A stretch of 64,000 bases of DNA, from NCBI GenBank assembly GCA_947172415.1, contig OX359193.1, positions 4,520,501 to 4,584,500 on the forward strand, written 5' to 3'. The translations under genes were made by a program, and so were the position numbers. Positions 54,566 to 64,000 of this stretch are shown piece after piece (within the stretch, counting starts at the first letter, position 1; every line of letters begins with the position of its first letter). The notes beneath the pieces are model-generated. The model was not told the origin of the DNA. It was given only the letters and a program-made list of their open reading frames with translations, and searched no databases. Source of the DNA: Chondrosia reniformis. Taxonomy: Eukaryota > Porifera > Demospongiae > Chondrillida > Chondrillidae.

Positions 54566-55519
54566 AATATATCTGATAAAGTACTGTAAAGTTTATATCA
54601 TTTTCTCTGTGTAGCTACCAATTCTACAATTTCAGCTTATAAAAGGAATGCCGAAATTTGAAGATAGGGAAGGCTTCCCCTGAATGAGGGAGTGGCCGGA
54701 GGCGAGGCCTTATGGGTGGCAGGCGTGGGAGGAGGGGACCGTATCCATGTAATGTGAGTTTATACATTTCATTTATATATTAACCTGACACTTGTTTTTT
54801 CTTTTCTGCAGACATACAATAACGTATTTAACACCGGTTCCAAAATAACTTTTAATTAAATAGTAGCAACACTAATAAGTTTTCTTAATTGTATTTAGGT
54901 TTTAATGAATTAGATTCTCCAATGTCAAGCATGTTTCGTGGTGATATATGCCAAAGCCTAAAGGCGTCTTGATGCCTAGGGGTGATAGTTGAGGGCGAGA
55001 TTGCTACAATGAAATTGAGGTTGACAATTATTATATATATTATACTTTTTATTTCAATTGGCTTTTTTAAAAGTCACAACCAATCTAAAAGATTAGTCCA
55101 CTGTAACTATACCCTCGTACAACTTTAGACACACATAGAACGCCTCTGCTAAGCTACACTTTTACAACCTTAGAGACACGTAGAACACTTCTGTCAAGCT
55201 ACACTCATATAACGCTGACCCTTCTCATGCAATAAAACACACCTTTAGCATTCACAACCATATGCCAGAAGACAAACATGCTATACTCAATACACCGTTC
55301 AATGTCAGTATTGAAAAATACAACTTCACTCTTTGCCTCTAACTTTTGTCTTATCACAAAACCACGAAACAACGCAAAAGTTTAGTATATATTGCAAAAA
55401 TTACAATATCGGAATGTTTAGCAATTCATATCTTCTCTTAACTTAACATACCTTAGGGATCTGCAGCCTGTTTATAAGGTACACTTAATTTCGCAGACTT
55501 TTTCTGTAAAACTACGATT
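54566..55519. other. No gene recognised
   Basis: A GC-richer patch at 54640-54760 follows the proline-rich fragment; the remainder is A+T-rich with two near-repeats of TTAGA(C)ACACATAGAAC / TTAGAGACACGTAGAAC at 55120-55180. Confidence 0.4.
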
Positions 55520-57110
55520 TTGTCCCGTGATAGTTCAACAAAATGGCTACTCGACGAATTTATTTACACGGCGGACATCGTAAGCTACTTCAGTAAAGAT
55601 GAATTTGAAAACAAATTTGAAGAACCGCTAGAGGAGACATTTGGCAACTTTATTGGAGTGGATTTATCAGAGGGAGAAACTGAAAGTCAAGATGACGACA
55701 GTTTTCAAGCAAATAATGATACCCTTTGTCTAGATAACACTGCAGAGTCTGAAGAATTGTCCAGTGGCAGTGATAATGATAGGTACTACTTGCAGGAGGA
55801 AATAATGGTGGGACAACAGACATCCACAAAGTCAGCTGAAGAAAATCACAGTGGGAAGAATGTGAGTCCTTAGATGTCCTTGAGCTATGAATCCCAGGAG
55901 TCATATCTGACAGATTTAACCTCAAGAGGCAGCTGCTATAGTGCGAATTAGCATAACTTCCCAAGAAAATGGTCTTAACTGGACATATCTTAATAGAATT
56001 CCATGGTCATAGCGGTTTTTAGGAGTAAAAAGGTATAACAATTCATTTTTGAGATTTCCGTCACCATACGAGGCTTCCAAACATACTTACTAAATCGGCC
56101 AATGAAATCTATTTATTACCATGACGATTTATGACACCTGGTCGCATTCCAATAAGATTACACAATTATACGGATATTTTGCGGCTCCCCATTTTAAGTA
56201 AGAATTTATCGTAAGTTGTAACCATTTCTATTTTGTCACTTATTCCACAGTAATTAGTAGCAAAGGCTTAAAATCGACTTGAACTTGAAAGCAAAGTAAG
56301 TATGAATGTGCAGCAGTTGCTAAACAGGCCAAAATTCCTACTGTAAGGTCTGAAGAGTTGCCTTTAGTAGACACTTCGATCGAGGAACTTCCCGCTGTTT
56401 CTGAGACTCCTGAATATGACCAGCAGCAAAGTTTTGATGATGAAACAGACCAAGATATTAGCGAACAACGAGGATAGAGTTGATTATTACCAGGCTTGGA
56501 TTGAAACCTTGGATAGGGAGGATAGGAGAATGCTTTCAATGATGCTAACTGATTTTCTGCTTAACAAAGGATTTTATAGGCTTGTAAACAGGCATCTAAC
56601 TGTGTTAGTGAGTTTGTGGGGGTTAGTGAAAGGACCATTCAAGAATGGAGGGTTGATTTCCACAGCAAAGGAGGGGAATTCAGTCCTTACAGAAGAGGAT
56701 TCAACCAAAGGTATCAGGTGCTTGAAGACAAACTTGCTAGGAAGAAAGCATTTAAATACCATTAGAGTTAATTTGAGCAAAATGCTAAATTTTTAGTTTG
56801 TTAATCAAGATCTCGTATGTCAATTGGTGCACCTACTAGAGAGGCACCAACAGGGTATCAGTTTTCCAACAGCAAGGAAGTGGTTGCACCAATTGGGGTT
56901 TTCCCCCATATATCTCGCAAAAGGGAACTTATTTTGATGGCCATGAGAGGAAGGATGTGCAGGAACATAGAAAGACATATATAGGAAAGATTAGACTTCT
57001 TGAGGCAACACACAAACCACCTTCATTGTGCAAAGATGCTACTTAAGCTTTTTCTACTGGAAATCCCCAGGCTGAAAAGACCTTAGTCCTTATCTACCAT
57101 GATGAGAGTA
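55520..57110 (+). pseudogene. HTH-DDE transposase-like gene, third copy, truncated after the first catalytic block
   Basis: The N-terminal acidic exon (55520-55873) reads YFSKDEFENKFEEPLEETFG, EGETESQDDDSFQANND. Later pieces in several frames: WIETLDREDRRMLSMMLTDF, KQASNCVSEFVGVSERTIQE with WRVDFHSKGGEFSPYRRGF (HTH), RKWLHQLGFSP, DGHERKDVQEHRKTYIGKIR, LLEATHKPPSLCKDA and LVLIYHDESIFYSNE, the first catalytic Asp. It stops there and piggyBac sequence begins. Layout and motifs match the 48 kb copy and the left-edge gene; frame changes and stops make it dead. Confidence 0.65.
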
Positions 57111-57480
57111 TCTTCTACTCAAATGAGCTGAAAAGACCCTTTTAGTCTCAAGGTTACCTTCTCTTCTTTGATAATTTCTACACTAGCCCTGCTCTCTTGC
57201 ATTCACTAAAGGAAAATAGGCGACACAGGGACTCCGAGAACAAACCGAAGAGGCATTCCACCATGCATACTGGAACTAAAGAAGATAATGAATCGGCCAG
57301 ATGTCCCACGTGGTACTGGATTCTATTATCGTGAAGGTCATGATGTTTATGTTTGCTGGAGGGACAACAAATGTGTAACTGTCTTATCCAATTGTTACCC
57401 AGGGCATGCTGAAGACACCATTCAAAGAAGTAGAGACCGGACAGGAAGCTATGAATCTGTAGGTGTTACTCTTTTTAGGC
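57111..57480 (+). pseudogene. piggyBac-type transposase fragment
   Basis: Reads LLFFDNFYTSPALLHSLKEN then, after shifts, RPDVPRGTGFYYREGHDVYV and CWRDNKCVTVLSNCYPGH, followed by VGVTLFRP and a stop. The DNFYTSPxLL block (containing a catalytic Asp) and W.DNK.V..LSN are hallmarks of the DDE_Tnp_1_7 domain. It directly follows the YHDESIFYSNE of the HTH-DDE gene, so two unrelated transposase genes are fused head to tail by insertion or deletion. Confidence 0.75.
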
Positions 57481-59394
57481 CCTAGCCACAATCTGGAAGA
57501 AACATCCAATCACAAAGAAGCATGGAAGGCCTATAGGTGTAAAGAACAGGAAAAAGACAATTGTTTACTTATATTCTTTCGTTTTAAAAGAGAAACAGCT
57601 TCACTCTTAGACAAAACAATTGCTCATGACATAAACGTCGGCCCATAACTTACTGAAACATTGTCGATTCCTGGTTCATTGTAAAGAGGAAACTGTAAGC
57701 TTTCCAAAGGTATCAATTATTACAGAATTCGATTTCTCAGAAAGGCTACGAAAATTCCCGAATATAACAGCCATATTTTTGTTACGTAACTTCCAATTTA
57801 ATAGTCGATTACGCAATCGTTGACGTTGTGAGAATATGGTTCATTTCTCTGTGAGAATATTGATACGAAAAGTAAACTATCTAAAGCAATCCGTCAGCTA
57901 TAGGCTTTGGAAAAAAATGTTAGTTTTTCTAAAACATATGGGAGGGTTAATGTTGAAATACGAATAAATTGGCTTCCGCATTAAATTATACTGTAAATCC
58001 CATTAATATGGAGTCCCTTTTATTTAGCGATTGTAATTGTATCAATAGAATAGTGGCCTTTAAATATAGCAATCAGGCTTTACAAGTATTTATCCACAGC
58101 AGCTTTGTTGCTAGATAAAGTGGTAAACTTGCTAATCTTTGTGCAAAGGTCAGGATGGTGTGAGATTGGTCTCTTCCTTCACAACTCTACCAGTACCTTA
58201 TTATTTACTTCTCGGACGTCTACTTCAAGTCTCCTGTGACTCTTTACATCTGGATCTGGTAGCGAACAACCGATACAACCACATCTTGACAGTGACATGA
58301 CGTCATTGTCACATGGACAAAATGACTTACGTACCATTAATTTCATGATTCCACTGGTTAGGTGGTGACTGCGTGCGATGCTATGACACTTGCTTTAGTA
58401 AGTTTAAAAAGTTACATTTCCATGTTATGCTGACTTAATACTGTAAAATCGAATTGTTATGCAACTTACTCTTCCTTCATGGTATCGATAAAAATGAAAA
58501 TGCTTAAAAGAAAGTGTTGCTGTACAGAAGAAAACAGTTCTTTTTTAATATTGAAAAACTGCCTAAAAATCTCAAGTTGCTAGTGAAAGTGAAAAACGCA
58601 AACTGCAAAGAGTTAATCTATATCTCTCAACAAGATGACGGACACTCGGCTGACTTTCCTTTCCTTTGCGTCGGTCACGGAAAACAAAACATTTTTGAAA
58701 CCATGTTTACTAGAACAATGCCATATAAAGTCTGTTCAAAGAGGTTTTCCGGACATTTAATGACAAACTAATTTGTAACCCTTCATCTTGTACGCGACAA
58801 TATATTGTTAATAAGGGCTATCTTGCACAATTACATAACTTTGGTTGATCTACATATAGATGTTTATTGTAGGAAATTATACAACATAAGAAATTGCAAC
58901 AAAATGGCTACCTTTTTTGACTAAAAGTGTTTGCCTAAATGCTTTGAATAGTAGCGAGAAGTGGTAATTTTTCGTACTCATCTTTGCTGTTACATCATGT
59001 TTCATGCCAGAAATGGTAGCAGGGACCAATATACAAAGATATACAGGAGTTTCAGGAGAACACACATACAAAATTCTCTTTGGTTTGCCACCTACAGAAT
59101 AATCATGTGGTGACTACATCCTGGTCACTGGTGAGGATTTCAGCTTCCTTGAAATACTTACAAATTGTTTCTACATTAGCCATTGACCGAGTCTTGGCCA
59201 CCCACCTAATTGCCATCAGTAGGCAAAGAAAGAAAGAAAAAAAGAAAGACGGGTCTAATTTTACACCAACCCAAGCATTTATAAGTATAGTTCTGCAATA
59301 TACTTATAAATGTACAGTACATATAGTAAGAACTGACAAATATAACGAAAAAATGAAGTATTTTTGGAAAGGGTCATCTTTTAAATTAACTATG
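57481..59394. other. No gene recognised
   Basis: Almost 2 kb without a convincing frame. A 21-bp near-palindrome at 58286-58306 is centred on TGACGTCA. A purine run (AAAGAAAGAAAGAAAAAAAG) lies at about 59225-59245. The 85-codon frame at 58514-58771 has no recognisable motif. Confidence 0.45.
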
Positions 59395-62000
59395 TTGCTT
59401 CTTCATCCTCTTGGCTTCATTTGCTCTCTGCCATGCCGCCTGAATCCTTCTCAAATGCCTCCAAAATCGCCCTATTGTCTGCATATGGACACAAGATCTG
59501 GTTGGAGTGTCTCAAAATACGATGGATCTGGCCATCCGGTGTTTTGTCACTGGCTGTGCGTAGCCGGTGACAAACGGGGCAGCGACACTTCCCATAAAGA
59601 GCCTGTAATCATTAAAAGAATGTCAATTTTAAGACACTGCAGAGGAAAGTCTAGTATGCATACAATCAACCAGGTCAACGAACTAGAAAGTAATTACATA
59701 CATGACAGGTCCTTATGGGACATATCACAGGAAGCAGGAAATGAATACTTGCCTGTAGTGGAGGGATGCCCAACTCCAGCATGTGAGCTGATGCTCTTTG
59801 TTGTCGTTCCTCCAGCTATGGTGGAATGGCCTTCTTGTTGCCTTCTGCCGATACACACGTGGCTCTTCAGTCTGTCGCTGAGCTCGTTTCTCTGCACGCT
59901 CTTCTGCCCTCACACAATCAGTCACTGGCTCAGGACCAAGGACATGACTGGTGGGGGAACAACTGGTGAAACCAGGCGAGCTGCCTGCTCCAGTAGTGCA
60001 GTTGTTGAGGCTGGCTACTCAGCCAGAGAGCGGCTAAGGTCAGCAACCACCTCCAGTGAGTCCTCGTTGACTGCACCAGTCAGGAGGACTTCGGACTGGC
60101 CTTTTGCTGCCTAAGCAGCTAATCCTTGGCCAGTGCAAATGAAACTGGCAGAAGGGCTGGAGGACTTGCAGACGAGTGTCATGGTTGCTTCTTCTGGGCT
60201 TGGCAACGCTCCTTGTAGCGCTGCAGCAGGCTGTTCACAGTGACACCAATCTTGCTACTCTGGGGCATTGAGTGCCACAGCTCCTCCCAGATCGCTAGCG
60301 TGCTGCTGTTAAAAGCAGGAGGAACACACGTGGGGCCTCCTCCCATTGTGCGGAGGCGTGACACATTGCAGCGATGTCCAGGTGAACTGTCTGGGATAGG
60401 AACGCTTCCCCAAGCAGGAACAGAGTTGTCGATGCAGCATCAGGAGTCATTGAATCTTGGGAAAAAAGAAGAGAACACAAATCACTACATCACGCAATTG
60501 TAAAAAGAAATATTAGTTGTGGTTGTCTACGAAAAATGAGGAAAACTCACCAGGTATGGCCATCTCCTCATCATGACTTGATAAATGAAGGTGCTTCATC
60601 GACCAAATTGCCCGCATCAAGGCCAAGCTCCTCTAGTGCCTGAAGAGACACAAAATAAATCAGATGTTGACTCGATAAATGAAGGTGCTTCATTGAACAA
60701 GTTGCCTGCATCAAGGCCAAGCTCCTGAAGTGCCTTAAGAGACGCAAAATAAATCATAACATCAAAACAAGAAAAAGTTCATTAAATAAACTATGCTATT
60801 TGGACAAAAAAAGTATATACCTCAGCAGATGTTGCCACCATTGACCTTTCCTCCAGAGGGTCGGGCACTACCTGATAGTCATCAGTATGCGCTGCTTCCA
60901 TGTTAAAATCAGGCTCAACCCACTGTTCTTAGACAGTCACCAAGCATCCATAGTCATAGTCAATTTTGACATTGGCCTCAGAGCCTGCTGCAGCTATTGA
61001 CCAGCTGGGGAAGTCAGTGCACAGTCCACGTGCAACGTATTGCTCGCACACCTACAGTATACAAAAGCAGAATGAAGGCAGCATATATACGTGTACCTAA
61101 TTCAAGAGAGTGACAAGAATATAACAATTTTACATACCTTTGGTGGCATGGTGTCTGGTGAAACCTTCTTTCCAAGAGCACGCAGGCGGCAACGATTGTA
61201 TACCAGAATCCACCATCCCAAACGTGCATTAAATACTTCTTCCCCAATGCCGCGCTGGGAGTAGAAGGTTTGGTCGAGTACTGAATGGACAGCTTCCACC
61301 TTGCTTGTGCCGCAAAGTGACTGGTAGTGCTCCAGATGATGGCTGGTCGAGTGGTAGTTTACTGTGCCCACTTTCACATATGGCAGGTGATCTGGATTAT
61401 CGAAAATGCATCCATTGCGGACATGGACAAGCTGCTGCTGAAACACACTCATCACCCTCCTTGTGACAAGGGGATATGCAACATCAGCGACTGTAAGGTT
61501 GTCCACCTCCATGCCAGCTGCTTCTGCTTGAGAGCGGGCACTGGTAATCCAACTCCTGGTGGGCCTTTAGCACTAAAACCATCCGTTCTGCAACACTCTC
61601 TGGCTCACCAAGCACTTGGCGGATGAATTTCACCCTCACAGTGTGCATAGGCAGTTTTTCAAGTCCAGCAGCTTCCCTAGCCTTCATCAACTGCTGCTGA
61701 TCGCCCTCATGTTGCATGAAGATTGCATGGCTCCGGTCAACAAGGAACGTCTTATGACGGGGGTGCTCGGTATTCATTTCCCGCCCAATGCGTAGCATGA
61801 GATGCATAGCATCGAGCTTGACAGAAAAGGATGACCGCCATAAGGCTGCCAACACTTGTGCCTGTGTTGCTCAAGGTGGAGTGAGGAGTGCCACTGCAGC
61901 ATCCACAGTCCATGTACAAGGACCGGGCACCTCCACTCCTGCTGACTGATGTCGGTCGACTACTTCATCCATGGCCTTCTTCACTCACTGCTGTGTCGGG
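59395..62000 (-). pseudogene. DUF6729-type multi-exon gene, degraded
   Basis: Minus strand from about 61980: AMDEVVDRHQSAGVEVPGPC, one stop, then SVKLDAMHLMLRIGREMNTE, RSHAIFMQHEGDQQQLMKAR and VKFIRQVLGEPESVAERMVL; 61512-61140: FQQQLVHVRNGCIFDNPDHL, GTSKVEAVHSVLDQTFYSQR, ARLGWWILVYNRCR. Further exons: two tandem copies of LQELGLDAGNLFNEAPSFIE (60.7 and 60.6 kb), SMTPDAASTTLFLLGEAFLS, a slip, then FNSSTLAIWEELWHSMPQSS, KIGVTVNSLLQRYKERCQAQ and a stop at 60182. Downstream RTASDKTPDGQIHRILRHSN and CPYADNRAILEAFERDSGGM (59605-59395) may be a separate Cys-containing exon. TE-associated multicopy gene family; function unknown. Confidence 0.55.
60575..60756 (-). repeat. 88-bp tandem exon duplication
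   Basis: 60575-60662 and 60669-60756 are clearly homologous, each containing an AG acceptor and an exon for L(Q/E)ELGLDAGNL(F/V)(N/D)EAPSFI. Spacing is 94 bp. Confidence 0.85.
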
Positions 62001-62066
62001 CACTACCTAATATATCAGAAATATAGATATATATAAAAGAGGTGGTCATGGTCAGAAGTGCTTTAA

Positions 62067-62517
62067 CCCTTTACCGATCGCGTTACGATTTTTCACCATA
62101 CCGTTTCCGGTCGTGAGCCACTTTAGTGGCTCAATGTTGAAAGTCACTTTATTTGAGATAAAACACTATCATTTTACTAGGAAAGGTTTATTAACACTTC
62201 ATTTCTAAAGTTACAGTCGATTTTCATCTCAAATATTGACAAAATTTCGAGTTACATATTACCGTAAAGATGCCACCATTTTATTTGTCATGATATGGAA
62301 ACGATTTTGTAAAAATATACGTATTACTACCGTATTTCTACGGCATACTAAATATTTGAAAGGCCTATATTCCCCTGAATATTGAGTTTGAAACTTTAAA
62401 ATTTGACTTTATGATAAATATTTAATCGATAAGCCAAAAATGGACTGAAAAAACGATTTTTCATGTACACGACACAGAGGCTTTAGAGCCAGTGAGTGGT
62501 TTGCAACCAGGAAAGGG
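62067..62517. mobile_element. piggyBac-type MITE (451 bp) with TTAA target duplication
   Basis: TTAA at 62063-62066 and again at 62518-62521 flank a non-coding unit whose ends are CCCTTTACCG and, inverted, CCCTTTCCTGG. Subterminal inverted motifs (GAGCCACTTTAGTGGCTC at about 62134 and GGCTTTAGAGCCAGTGAG near 62480) add support. TTAA-CCC termini are the signature of the piggyBac superfamily. A piggyBac core at 57.1 kb shows such enzymes have existed in this genome. Confidence 0.75.
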
Positions 62518-62521
62518 TTAA

Positions 62522-62918
62522 AAGCTGGAAGCTTTAGGTAATTGAATTAAGTGCATCGTGCAACACCCAGGATTTCAGTCCGTATGCCTCTTGGGACTGC
62601 CAACCCTGCACTCGAACTACTTGGCTGCGTTGTTTGGCTTTAATATAAAATTCATAATCTCAATGTTTGAGGATGTCGGAACATTATAAATAATGATAGA
62701 AAAACGTTAATTATAGCTTCCTGAACCCCGCCATTTGCAAAAACAATGTATTGACGTATAAATTAAGTGCTATAATTATAGTTGCATATGAACCCATAAT
62801 ATATATATGTCTTTCGCTAACATGTAGCCATACACTGAAATCGGCAAATGCAGCCCCTAATAATAATAATACTTGTATGAAATGTAAGTTAGTGTATTGC
62901 AATAGTCTAATAGTCTTT
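62522..62918. other. No gene recognised
   Basis: Spacer downstream of the last exon of the minus-strand gene; nothing recognisable. Confidence 0.45.
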
Positions 62919-63290
62919 CTAATGGTAGTTATAGTTACGTGCAATAAGATGTAGCAACAGCCTGCTTGGTGAGGGTGGTGGTACAGGCTGTGGTATCAAT
63001 GCTGTTGATGGAGCAGGGGCTTCTACTTTGGCTGCTTCCACTTTAGCCTTCTCTTTTTTCCTCATTCTTCTTTCATTCCGCAATATCTCCCTCTAAACAA
63101 TGTATATAATACAGACTTTGTATCATTATATACACTTACCACTTTTTCTTCATTTTTTGTTTCTCATTTATCTACATGAAAGAATAACGAAAAACATTAA
63201 TCAACAGGAATACAATGTCATATGCTGTACCTCCTCCATATGCCGTACCTCTTCCATATGCCGTACCTGGACTTCTTTCAGCTGAAACAT
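62919..63290 (-). CDS. Last exons of a basic coiled-coil protein gene
   Basis: An exon after a TTTCAG acceptor (about 63290-63233) reads LKEVQVRHMEEVRHMEE and ends at GAG/GTACAG. The next, 63092-62919 (58 codons including stop), reads REILRNERRMRKKEKAKVEA, AKVEAPAPSTALIPQPVPPP, ending in LLLHLIARNYNYH and a stop. The 18-bp repeated HMEEVR unit and Lys/Glu spacing suggest a coiled coil, as at the C-terminus of Myb/SANT-type TE accessory proteins (inference). A possible upstream exon lies at about 63530-63350. Confidence 0.45.
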
Positions 63291-63811
63291 TGATTACATA
63301 GAAGAACAGCTGAACATTCCACATTTTTATTATTATTAACATTGCAGTTACTTACATTTCGATTATTCTGCCAGCACAGCAGTGCCACAACTATCATTAG
63401 TTGTGTGATGGCCTATGTACATAGTGGAGGTATTGATAGTAACTTGCACTGTACCATGTGCACTTTTACACATATAGCAAACAGTATATTTCATGCACTC
63501 ACTATTCTTGCCATCCATTCGCCTGTAAAAAAGGAGCACCAAAGCCCCTATTATCACCTCTGTGCAGTGTGGATGTATACCAAATAGATTGTAGATTTGG
63601 CGAATTACATACAGTCTAACTCACAAAGTAACCCGACACTAGGAATATGGCTGTCGTGTTCACTGCACTAAGCACCTCTACTCTCAATGCCATTTCTTTC
63701 GTTGGTAAATGTTGGTAAAAACCATGGAAACGATGGTAAGCAGTTGCGCGCGTTGTATGCGGTCATTATTGCTATGGAAATCGTTAATCGTTCCGAGCTC
63801 AAAGATCGGCA

Positions 63812-64000
63812 ATGAGTGTTCTCTTTACGAATCTGACGCTGTTCATGAATTCTCCTAGTCTGAAGCTTTCCTCGAGCTTTCAGGAATTCATCCTATTTAC
63901 ACTGTGTGCGATACTTAGCTGCCATACAGCGAAAAGAGTGCTTTTCAGCACTAAATCGGTGACGGGAGACGGCGCTGAGGTAAGTAATTTATTTTCTCTA
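63812..64000 (+). CDS. First exon of a probable secreted or membrane protein gene
   Basis: The ATG at 63812 opens 56 codons with no stop to a strong GTAAGT donor at 63980. The product starts MSVLFTNLTLFMNSP, then SSFQEFILFTLCAILSCHTA, a hydrophobic core with small residues before a plausible signal-peptidase site, then KRVLFSTKSVTGDGAE. The exon ends in phase 0. This region lacks TE features and has more balanced composition than its neighbours, so it may be the window's only host-gene start. The rest lies beyond 64000. No family is identifiable from the signal region. Confidence 0.45.
   Translation, partial: MSVLFTNLTLFMNSPSLKLSSSFQEFILFTLCAILSCHTAKRVLFSTKSVTGDGAEVSNLFSL

Noticed and set aside
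59080-60114. Longest + strand ORF in the right part (344 codons)
   Set aside because: Antisense to the minus-strand exons of the DUF6729-type gene; the minus strand carries the recognisable Cys/His and CPYADN motifs.
1-64000. CRISPR arrays, prokaryotic operons or prophage
   Set aside because: No regularly spaced identical repeats; introns, poly(A) tails and TE content are eukaryotic.

Overview
The window is eukaryotic and almost certainly metazoan. Coding pieces are split by short introns with GT..AG borders, the DNA is A+T-rich, and there are no operons or ribosome-binding sites. The mixture of DNA transposons, non-LTR elements and multicopy helicase, OTU, SWIM and YqaJ gene families is like that of demosponge genomes. 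That placement is inference from family content; no host marker gene fixes it. Most of the window is a graveyard of transposable elements (TEs) in which broken elements abut or interrupt each other.

Layout. 1-866 (-): an open spliced gene of a helix-turn-helix transposase-like family, leaving the window. 1.3-2.4 kb: RecQ-like helicase fragment. 3-6 kb: piggyBac-like tail, RTE-like reverse transcriptase (RT), a 69-bp tandem repeat, copy A of a palindromic repeat family, and an integrase-core fragment. 6.5-9.9 kb: long unannotated tract, strikingly G-poor on the + strand, holding a hammerhead ribozyme motif on the - strand. 9.9-10.9 kb: LINE 3' end with a poly(A) tail plus an inverted fragment. 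11.5-11.8 kb: possible tiny secreted-protein gene. 12.5-18.5 kb: Helitron-like element with DUF6570-like, Helitron_like_N, Pif1 helicase and OTU parts; the Rep (HUH) nuclease is deleted. 19.3-22 kb: large foldback element, CR1/L2 pieces, CACTA-type tnp2. 22.8-26.1 kb: SWIM/MULE-like gene and a Tc1/mariner element with recognisable terminal inverted repeats (TIRs). 28-29.2 kb: P-loop NTPase pseudogene. 29.9-36 kb: palindromic copy B, RTE endonuclease, a small spliced gene, and a nearly full-length LINE with a C-terminal zinc finger. 38-42.7 kb: DUF6729-like, Penelope-like, OTU/CXC and PD-(D/E)XK fragments, minisatellites. 43-44.8 kb: palindromic copies C and D in near-tandem. 45.3-47.1 kb: tRNA-like sequence and SWIM-YqaJ gene. 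48-57.5 kb: two more copies of the HTH transposase family, two Merlin transposases, a piggyBac core. 59.4-62 kb: DUF6729-type pseudogene with a tandem exon duplication. 62.1-62.5 kb: piggyBac MITE bounded by TTAA. 63-64 kb: coiled-coil exons and a signal-peptide first exon that may belong to a host gene.

How they relate. Few genes here act together in a pathway. The recurring theme is enzymes of DNA mobility (DDE transposases, Helitron helicase, LINE endonuclease/RT) next to non-autonomous passengers (palindromic family, MITE, foldbacks) that such enzymes could move. The left-edge HTH gene, the 33.4-32.6 kb spliced gene and the right-edge signal-peptide exon are the best candidates for genes still intact. 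All reading-frame and splice statements come from manual reading, with no alignment or transcript support.
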